NCBI GenBank assembly: GCA_018365895.1
Contig: JAGZJD010000030.1
Location: forward strand, 1 to 27,867
DNA length: 27,867 bases
Source of the DNA: Lachnospiraceae bacterium
GTDB taxonomy: Bacteria; Bacillota_A; Clostridia; Lachnospirales; Lachnospiraceae
Direction: 5' to 3'
Shown here: one piece after another, positions 22,980 to 27,867 of the stretch
Layout: each line of letters starts with the position of its first letter
Numbering within the stretch: the stretch's first letter is position 1
Notes under the pieces: generated by a model
Seen by the model: the letters and a program-made list of their open reading frames with translations, nothing else
Database searches by the model: none
What the model was told of the DNA's origin: nothing
Position numbers and translations under genes: made by a program

Positions 22980-23846
22980 TTATGCCCATGCATAAATAGG
23001 CTCTTTCTCACTCCAGACAGCAATTGCCTCTTCTACCTTCGCCAACATTTTTTCCTTATCTTTCGGCAAAATACCTCTGACACGCACTTCCACAAAATCG
23101 TGGAATCCATCATAACTAAGTTGGTCTATCTCTAATAGTTTCAGAAGCCTTCGCTCTTCTTTTAGATTCTCCACCTCATCTGCCGGAACAAAATTCCCCG
23201 CCTGAATTTCCTTATAAAGCGGCGCCTTGTCGTGTAAAAAGAGTGAAAAATTTATTACTTTTCCCGGTTTTGTTCTATTAAAAAACTCTGCTGTCTTCTC
23301 CGCATTCTCCAGTCCCCGTTCTGCTCCGGCAATTCCTGTCATCATATGTGCGTTATAAATCAGCCCAGCTGTTTTAACCCTTTCAATCTCCCGGTAAGCT
23401 TCCGCAAGCGTATGATCCTTCTTCATAAAGCGAAGCACATCATCACAACCGCTTTCTATTCCGAGATAAAGATTGCGAACCCCTTCTTCAAACAGACGCT
23501 TCAGCTCTGTATCGCTCTTTTCACGAAGATTCGTTACTGTCGCATCCATATTGATCTCCGTACATGCCGGGAAATGTATATGAATCAGTTCCAGAATCCT
23601 CAGCAAACGTTCCATCGACATCCCAAATGCGTTGCCATCTCCGAGAAAAATCTGTTTCGGATTGCCTCCTGCTTCCTTTACCCGCAGGATTTCCGTTTCG
23701 ATCTGTTCCATCGGAATCTCCCGATACTTCAAATGTTTAAACAGGGTACAAAATGTACACAAATTATAAGAACAGCCCACCGCAACCGGAAGCATATAGG
23801 AAGAACGTTCCATTGGCGGTCTGCATATTTGACCTTCATACTGCAT
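22980..23846 (-). CDS. Radical SAM protein with CX4CX2C cluster motif
   Basis: Radical S-adenosylmethionine enzyme of 288 residues. The iron-sulfur ligands are C25, C30 and C33 in GCSYNLCTFC, that is CX4CX2C rather than the standard CX3CX2C. The SAM-contact segments IFLGDGNAF and INMDATVTNL, and the barrel's LYLGIESGCDDVLRFMKK, are Elp3/MiaB-type barrel features. There is no second domain such as TRAM or B12-binding. The reaction cannot be predicted. It leads a minus-strand operon from the promoter at 23887-23914 and has GGGAGGTG before ATG 23846. The CX4CX2C spacing recurs, to my memory, in a family of clostridial proteins with CS(H/Y)NxCTFC. Confidence 0.88.
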   Translation of the reverse strand: MQYEGQICRPPMERSSYMLPVAVGCSYNLCTFCTLFKHLKYREIPMEQIETEILRVKEAGGNPKQIFLGDGNAFGMSMERLLRILELIHIHFPACTEINMDATVTNLREKSDTELKRLFEEGVRNLYLGIESGCDDVLRFMKKDHTLAEAYREIERVKTAGLIYNAHMMTGIAGAERGLENAEKTAEFFNRTKPGKVINFSLFLHDKAPLYKEIQAGNFVPADEVENLKEERRLLKLLEIDQLSYDGFHDFVEVRVRGILPKDKEKMLAKVEEAIAVWSEKEPIYAWA

Positions 23847-23886
23847 ATAGACACCTCCCTGATTCTGAACAAAATTTTCTCTTTTC

Positions 23887-23914
23887 AGTATATCATACCT
23901 GCGGAAATTGTCTA
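23887..23914 (-). promoter_or_regulatory. Promoter of the radical SAM operon
   Basis: Minus strand TAGACA (23909-23914), 16 bases, TATACT (23887-23892). The -35 box is two bases from palindrome 1 of the sdpR operator pair (23917-23936), so SdpR binding could affect this promoter. Confidence 0.65.
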
Positions 23915-23916
23915 TT

Positions 23917-23936
23917 ATTTAGAAAATTTTCTAAAT
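23917..23936. promoter_or_regulatory. SdpR-type operator 1 (20-bp perfect palindrome)
   Basis: ATTTAGAAAATTTTCTAAAT is exactly self-complementary. It shares its outer arms (ATTTAGAA/TTCTAAAT) with operator 2, 56 bases away. It lies between the divergent promoters, upstream of the sdpR -35 box and just behind the radical SAM -35. Confidence 0.8.
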
Positions 23937-23941
23937 AGCTG

Positions 23942-23970
23942 TTGCATTTTCCATTTTACTGTTATATATT
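23942..23970 (+). promoter_or_regulatory. Promoter of sdpR-sdpI
   Basis: TTGCAT (23942-23947), 17 bases, TATATT (23965-23970). Its start site falls inside operator 2, fitting autorepression by SdpR. Confidence 0.75.
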
Positions 23971-23972
23971 AT

Positions 23973-23992
23973 ATTTAGAAATATTTCTAAAT
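23973..23992. promoter_or_regulatory. SdpR-type operator 2 (20-bp perfect palindrome)
   Basis: ATTTAGAAATATTTCTAAAT is exactly self-complementary and covers the expected transcription start of sdpR-sdpI. Binding by the ArsR-family protein encoded just downstream is the simple reading. Confidence 0.82.
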
Positions 23993-24024
23993 AGTTTTAT
24001 TTATGTTCGAAACGAGGTGAGAAT

Positions 24025-24294
24025 TTGTCATTTGCCGATACTTTCAAAGCACTTTCCGATCCTGTCCGGCGTGAGATCCTTCTCATGCTAAAAGACGGAA
24101 AAAAACTTCCGGCCGGAGAGATTGCCGAACAATTTGATATGACACACGCAACAATCTCCTATCATTTATCACAATTAAAAAAAGCCGGATTAGTAACTGA
24201 AACCAAATATAAAAATTATGTCTATTATGAAATCAACGTCTCTGTATTCGAAGAGATTATGCTATGGTTTTCACAATTTAAGGAGGACTCATAA
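24025..24294 (+). CDS. sdpR: ArsR/SdpR-family autorepressor
   Basis: Winged-helix repressor of 89 residues, MSFADTFKALSDPVRREILLML at the start and the recognition region MTHATISYHLSQLKKAGLV at about 39-57. In Bacillus subtilis SdpR represses sdpRI until the SdpC toxin signals through membrane-bound SdpI. It lacks the metal-binding cysteines of ArsR and SmtB sensors, fitting the SdpR type. The TTG start at 24025 has GAGGTGAG (24014-24021) upstream and gives the expected N terminus. Its TAA overlaps the sdpI ATG by one base (TAATG), so translation is coupled. Two palindromes upstream are probable targets. Confidence 0.93.
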   Translation: MSFADTFKALSDPVRREILLMLKDGKKLPAGEIAEQFDMTHATISYHLSQLKKAGLVTETKYKNYVYYEINVSVFEEIMLWFSQFKEDS

Positions 24295-24926
24295 TGAAAA
24301 CAAAGAAAACCTTACTGATTATTACAACACTTGTATGTCTGCTGCCAATGCTCATTGCCGCATTCGTCTATCAGGACCTTCCGGCGCAGATCGCTACTCA
24401 CTGGGGTGCAGATGGAACACCTAACGGCTACTCATCCAAAGCTTTTGCCTGCTTCGGATTACCGGCAATCATGGCTGGACTGAATATTTTCGTTAATATT
24501 CTTTTGGATAATGATCCAAAACGCAAAAATGTCAACAACCGTATTTTAATGGTTTCCAAATGGTGTATCCCGGTTGTTTCACTTGTTGCATCTACTCTGA
24601 CGCTTGCTTTTGCACTTGGCTACAAAGTTTCCATTAGCCGGATCACACCTGCAATGGTCGGTGTGCTGCTGATTGCGCTTGGCAACTACCTTCCAAAATG
24701 CAAACAAAATTACACCGTGGGAATTAAACTTCCCTGGACACTCAACAGCGAAGAAAACTGGAATCGCACCCACCACTTGTCCGGATACTTGTTTATTCTG
24801 GCCGGAATTGTTATGACAATCACTGCATTTATTCCAAATGCCGCTTTTCTTACATTGCCATTTATCCTCATAGCGGCCATCATACCAATGATCTATTCCT
24901 TTGTATTGTTTAAAAAAGGGATTTAA
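24294..24926 (+). CDS. sdpI: SdpI-family immunity/signal membrane protein
   Basis: Six-helix membrane protein of 210 residues. Hydrophobic segments are at about 7-25, 52-71, 90-110, 118-132, 164-183 and 187-206. The DUF1648-like loop has H36-W37 in ATHWGADGTPNGY. The SdpI core motif is VGIKLPWTLNSEENWNRTH at about 142-160. In Bacillus it protects against the SdpC toxin and sequesters SdpR. No sdpABC toxin genes are in this window, so it may give immunity to other strains or have a wider membrane role. It forms a two-gene operon with sdpR and ends at a strong terminator. Confidence 0.93.
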   Translation: MKTKKTLLIITTLVCLLPMLIAAFVYQDLPAQIATHWGADGTPNGYSSKAFACFGLPAIMAGLNIFVNILLDNDPKRKNVNNRILMVSKWCIPVVSLVASTLTLAFALGYKVSISRITPAMVGVLLIALGNYLPKCKQNYTVGIKLPWTLNSEENWNRTHHLSGYLFILAGIVMTITAFIPNAAFLTLPFILIAAIIPMIYSFVLFKKGI

Positions 24927-24931
24927 ACTGA

Positions 24932-24968
24932 AAAATGGCAGGAAATCCTAAATTCCCTGCCATTTTTC
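24932..24968. terminator. Bidirectional terminator between sdpI and the GNAT gene
   Basis: AAAAATGGCAGG (24932-24943) and CCTGCCATTTTT (24957-24968) form a 12-bp stem with A- and T-runs on both sides, so it serves either strand. It includes the last codons of the convergent GNAT gene. Confidence 0.88.
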
Positions 24969-25499
24969 TATCCACTGTTCTTTTGTCATCAAATTTGTAT
25001 GGCCAATCCTTGTCTCATTCATCAAAGGAACCGGCACATCATTACACGTATGATGGTAAACAAATCCCAGTTTTTCCTGCACCCGCTTTGATTTATAATT
25101 GCCATCATAATATCCACACCAGATTGCAGACATATTAAGAGTTTCAAAACCGTATCGTATCAGTTCCTTTGCCGCTTCAGGCATATATCCTCTTCCCCAA
25201 AATGGTTTCCCAAGCCAATATCCCAGCTCACATTCATCATCTCGATCTGTCATATCGGTATGTCCGTTTAATTTCAGTTCGATAGCTCCTATCGCGATGT
25301 TATTAGATTTTTCACAAATTGCATAACATTCTGCACTATTAAGAACATTTTGAATAACCCTCAGGCTTTCTTCTGTATTTTTATGGGGAGGCCATCCAGC
25401 AACCGGTCCTACCTCAGGATCCTTTGCGTATTCATATAGACTTTGTGCATCAGACACGTCCCAGGGACGTAATATCAGCCTTTCTGTATATAGTATCAT
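24948..25499 (-). CDS. GNAT family N-acetyltransferase (RimJ/RimL-like)
   Basis: Acetyl-CoA-dependent acetyltransferase of 183 residues. The N-terminal MILYTERLILRPWDVSDAQSLY is typical of RimL-like proteins, and the acetyl-CoA loop is ELGYWLGKPFWGRGYMPEAAKELIRYGF, with GRGYMPEA the Q/RxxGxG/A-type turn. The closing NYKSKRVQEKLGFVY is motif B. The substrate (a protein N terminus, ribosomal protein or small molecule) is not predictable. ATG 25499 is used because GGAGGTG stands 6 bases upstream; ATG 25520, just after the MFS stop, has no site. It is probably the last gene of the MFS-GNAT operon. Confidence 0.9.
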   Translation of the reverse strand: MILYTERLILRPWDVSDAQSLYEYAKDPEVGPVAGWPPHKNTEESLRVIQNVLNSAECYAICEKSNNIAIGAIELKLNGHTDMTDRDDECELGYWLGKPFWGRGYMPEAAKELIRYGFETLNMSAIWCGYYDGNYKSKRVQEKLGFVYHHTCNDVPVPLMNETRIGHTNLMTKEQWIEKWQGI

Positions 25500-25520
25500 A
25501 TCACACACCTCCAAATTCAT

Positions 25521-26723
25521 CTATTGTTGTCTGCTTCTTGCTTTCCCAACTTTTTTCTTTAAAATCAGCAATCCAAACACCAGGAAAACTGGGAAAATTG
25601 TAGCTGTAAGTAATCCTGTTTTCAGATTACCGCCTGCCATTTCAGAAAGACTTCCTACCATAGCAGGACTTACCATAGCGCCCAAATCTCCTGCTAAAGC
25701 CAGAAATGCGAACATTGCAGTACCGCCTCTTGGACACTTCTGCGAGGATATGCTGATAGATCCCGGCCACATAATACCAACTGCCAAACCACAAAAAGCA
25801 CAGCCGGCAAGTCCGAGAATCGGCGACGTGGAAAGGGACGCCACCAAATAACATCCGGCACACATAATTCCACAGCCTAGCATCACCTTGATCAGATCAA
25901 GTTTTTCACTGAACTTTCCGTACAGCATACGGGATATCCCCATAAACATTGCAAACAAACACGGTCCTGCTAAATCACCGACTGTTTTAGATACACCGAT
26001 AGCAGATTCGGTAAATGCAGACGCCCATTGCGCCATAGTTGCTTCTGATGCCCCCGAACAAACCATAAGTATTATCATCAACCAGAAAACCGGTGTTTTC
26101 AGCAGTTTGCGAATGCCCATACTCTTGCCGTCTTCAATCAATCGTTCGATCGGGCAGCGAATAAAGTTAAATGTGTTATAGAGCGGCACCAATGCCCAGA
26201 TAAAAGTAAGTGTTTTCCAGTTTTCTACGCCAAATACAACAAAGAAGAGCGTAGAACCCAAAATAACTCCCATCGCTCCCCAGCAATAGAAGGAATGTAA
26301 TAGACTCATCATTCCATCTTTATTCTCAAAAGGACAAGCTTCAACGATAGGACTTACCAAAACCTCAATAAGACCACTTCCTATAGCATAAAGCACTACT
26401 GAAATCAAAATTCCCATAAACGGTAAAGGAAGCATTTCCGGTAAAATTGCCATAAACACAAGACCTACTGATGACAATACCTGAGATGCAACCACGCACA
26501 TACGGTAGCCTACTTTGTCGGCAAATTTAGTAGCCGCAAGATCAACGAGCAATTGCGTCAAATAAAAGACCAACGGAATCATGGCAATCTTTTCAAGAGT
26601 GATTCCGTAAGTGTTTTTGAATGTTAAAAATAATAGCGGCGCAAAGTTTGCAGATATAGCTTGTGTCACAAAACCAAGATAACAGGCTATAAGTGTTTTT
26701 TTGTAATTCTTTTCTTTTGTCAT
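25521..26723 (-). CDS. Major facilitator superfamily transporter
   Basis: Membrane transporter of 400 residues with about 12 hydrophobic helices. The A-motif-like loop between helices 2 and 3 is DLAATKFADKVGYRM, typical of MFS. It starts with a short basic segment (TKEKNYKKTLIACYLG) and ends KKKVGKARSRQQ. The internal loop after helix 6 holds RCPIERLIEDGKSM. Substrate and direction are unknown; a fucose/sugar-type symporter or an efflux pump are both possible. ATG 26723 is used because AAGGGA lies 6 bases upstream; an in-frame ATG at 26738 has no site. It is preceded by the AraC regulator gene 95 bases upstream on the same strand, which may control it. Confidence 0.88.
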   Translation of the reverse strand: MTKEKNYKKTLIACYLGFVTQAISANFAPLLFLTFKNTYGITLEKIAMIPLVFYLTQLLVDLAATKFADKVGYRMCVVASQVLSSVGLVFMAILPEMLPLPFMGILISVVLYAIGSGLIEVLVSPIVEACPFENKDGMMSLLHSFYCWGAMGVILGSTLFFVVFGVENWKTLTFIWALVPLYNTFNFIRCPIERLIEDGKSMGIRKLLKTPVFWLMIILMVCSGASEATMAQWASAFTESAIGVSKTVGDLAGPCLFAMFMGISRMLYGKFSEKLDLIKVMLGCGIMCAGCYLVASLSTSPILGLAGCAFCGLAVGIMWPGSISISSQKCPRGGTAMFAFLALAGDLGAMVSPAMVGSLSEMAGGNLKTGLLTATIFPVFLVFGLLILKKKVGKARSRQQ

Positions 26724-26818
26724 GATGATTCCCTTCATTTTTAAGCAATAATTTCTTAATTCTAATCATAACATCATGACACTTGTTAAAAAAGTCACAA
26801 AAGAACCAATATTAAGCA
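26724..26818 (-). promoter_or_regulatory. Probable MFS promoter region
   Basis: In this AT-rich gap TATGAT lies about 40 bases before the MFS start, with only a poor TTTTTT -35 at 17 bases. A weak -35 is common in promoters that depend on an activator such as the AraC protein upstream. No clear terminator follows the AraC gene, so readthrough is also possible. Confidence 0.4.
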
Positions 26819-27709
26819 CTATTTACCCATATCACTCTTTTGACTTGGAGCATATCCATATCTTTTTTTAAATTGACGGCTAAAATAATTTACCGAGTTA
26901 AAACCACAGGCATAGCTGATCTGTTGAAGTGTTTGTGTTTGTTCACGCAATAACTGACGAGCTATTTGAAGTCTATATTGAATCAGCATAGCCACCGGAG
27001 AACACCCCATATATGTCTGAAAACATCGCCCGGCTTCGCTGCGGCTAATATCTGCAGCTTTGGCAATGTCCTCAAGCGTTACCGGTTCAGCATAATTTTC
27101 ATAGATATACGTCAGCATCTTTTGAAGACGAATTTGATTATTGATCTGTATCCGTGTTGCCTTCGCCTTCGAAAGTTCTGTGAAATTACTGGATATAAAT
27201 TCAAATATACCGCTAATATTGCGCTGTACAGCCAATTCATAGCATGGGGCTTTCTCATTCATTTTCCTGTAAGTGTCTTTGATTAAACAGTTAATCTCGC
27301 TGTGGGAACGGTCGTGATGCCGAAATACAACAAACGGCAACGAATCGCATTGAATAATCGGACGTATGTATTTTTGATAAATAGTACTTGCTTCCGTAGC
27401 CAGAAGTGTTCCTGAAAATACGATATTTGGCATCGGATCTGCTACAGTACCGGCTAACTGTCTTATCCCATGCAGCATATTTCCGTTAACAAATATACTA
27501 TCGCCCGCTTCCAGTGTGATATGATATTCCCCAACTTGATAGTCCAATGTTCCGTATTCTGCCGTTGCAATCTCAAAATCAGGATGCCAATGTAAAGGTC
27601 CCGCCCAATCAGGTAAAGTAACAAGCTCATCATGAAAATAGGTAATCGGAAATTCTATAGCATTGTGCGGTATGTATTCTCTTAATTGATGATCAAGAAT
27701 TATCGGCAT
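26819..27709 (-). CDS. AraC-family transcriptional regulator
   Basis: Regulator of 296 residues. An N-terminal cupin-type sensor (LHWHPDFEIATAEYG at about 39-53, LEAGDSIFVNGNMLHGI at about 67-83) is joined to a C-terminal double helix-turn-helix: VTLEDIAKAADISRSEAGRCF and then LQQISYACGFNSVNYFSRQF, with YAPSQ at the end. The histidines of the sensor match sugar-responsive AraC proteins. ATG 27709 begins MPIILDHQLREYIPHNAIEF; a GGGAGCG site lies about 9 bases upstream. It probably controls the downstream MFS-GNAT genes, which is inference from position. Upstream sites are described separately. Confidence 0.92.
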   Translation of the reverse strand: MPIILDHQLREYIPHNAIEFPITYFHDELVTLPDWAGPLHWHPDFEIATAEYGTLDYQVGEYHITLEAGDSIFVNGNMLHGIRQLAGTVADPMPNIVFSGTLLATEASTIYQKYIRPIIQCDSLPFVVFRHHDRSHSEINCLIKDTYRKMNEKAPCYELAVQRNISGIFEFISSNFTELSKAKATRIQINNQIRLQKMLTYIYENYAEPVTLEDIAKAADISRSEAGRCFQTYMGCSPVAMLIQYRLQIARQLLREQTQTLQQISYACGFNSVNYFSRQFKKRYGYAPSQKSDMGK

Positions 27710-27747
27710 ATCTTTGACGCTCCCTTATAATTATTTACTCTCCAGGC

Positions 27748-27783
27748 ATCCCGCTACATTTTATTATGTACAAATTGCGGGAT
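27748..27783. repeat. Inverted repeat upstream of the AraC gene
   Basis: ATCCCGC (27748-27754) and GCGGGAT (27777-27783) are exact inverted repeats. Inside them TACAT and ATGTA also pair, leaving a 6-base bulge, so a bulged 12-bp hairpin can form. It lies about 40-75 bases before the AraC ATG. It could be an operator or a leader hairpin; a terminator for a gene beyond the window edge is less likely, since the following T-run is short. Confidence 0.45.
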
Positions 27784-27867
27784 TTTAGGCAGGATTGTTC
27801 CCACGCATTGCAGGAACTTTAAGTATTCTTAATTTAGATAGTATTCGCTCTGTACTCACGCCACATA
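27784..27867. other. Upstream edge of window
   Basis: No gene is visible. Two GCAGGA copies (27789 and 27812, approximately) lie 23 bases apart, and GTTCC...GGAAC forms a small inverted repeat between them. Direct repeats about two helical turns apart are usual for AraC-type sites, but nothing more can be said. Confidence 0.3.

Noticed and set aside
1..27867. CRISPR arrays, insertion sequences, prophage or tRNA genes
   Set aside because: Looked for on both strands; no regularly spaced repeats, transposase or integrase motifs, or tRNA-like sequences were seen.

Overview
The window (27.9 kb) looks like chromosomal DNA of a low-to-moderate GC Firmicute, most likely a Lachnospiraceae member (Clostridium cluster XIVa). 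The evidence is AGGAGG-type ribosome binding sites, T-box and FMN riboswitch leaders, an ECF vitamin transporter module, sdpRI, and DUF6062/SseB-type proteins typical of gut clostridia. Genus-level placement is inference. There are no rRNA or tRNA genes, insertion sequences, phage genes or CRISPR arrays. Most genes are on the minus strand; the plus-strand units are the GH13 enzyme, the CBM9-like/nagB/nagA operon and sdpRI.

Region by region. 1-960 (minus): rplM and a cut-off rpsI behind a near-consensus promoter and a structured leader. 1261-2568 (plus): a cytoplasmic GH13 glucosidase. 2642-6940 (minus): a tyrosine T-box leader (specifier TAC) followed by a Nudix hydrolase, a FlaR-like P-loop kinase and tyrS. 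Downstream are an HD-domain/flavin-reductase in-frame fusion and a small membrane protein, ending at a strong bidirectional terminator. 6918-7331: a 5'-truncated SIS/RpiR remnant. 7477-12000 (minus): an FMN riboswitch with terminator, ribU, then ecfA1-ecfA2-ecfT-truA. 12012-14640 (minus): ppiB-mgsA, and proC-tetR with a perfect 20-bp palindrome over the proC promoter. 14721-17364 (plus): a CBM9-like protein with nagB and nagA for amino-sugar catabolism, preceded by a 23-bp inverted repeat. 17354-23914 (minus): a HAD phosphatase and a 59-aa protein, then a probable six-gene operon reading radical SAM, P1 peptidase, SseB-like, membrane protein, TIM-barrel isomerase, DUF6062. 23909-24968: sdpR-sdpI (plus), with two related 20-bp palindromes, one beside each of two divergent promoters. 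24948-27867 (minus): an AraC regulator, an MFS transporter and a GNAT acetyltransferase.

The window is mainly housekeeping and carbon metabolism, with unusually readable regulation: two classical riboswitches, one ribosomal-protein leader, three operator-like palindromes/inverted repeats and several clear terminators. I did not find an obviously new defence or mobile system. The most interesting points are the HD-flavin-reductase fusion with a retained internal ribosome binding site, the Tyr T-box governing two non-synthetase enzymes, the paired operators between sdpR and the radical SAM operon, and the duplicated CxxC...CxxH protein.
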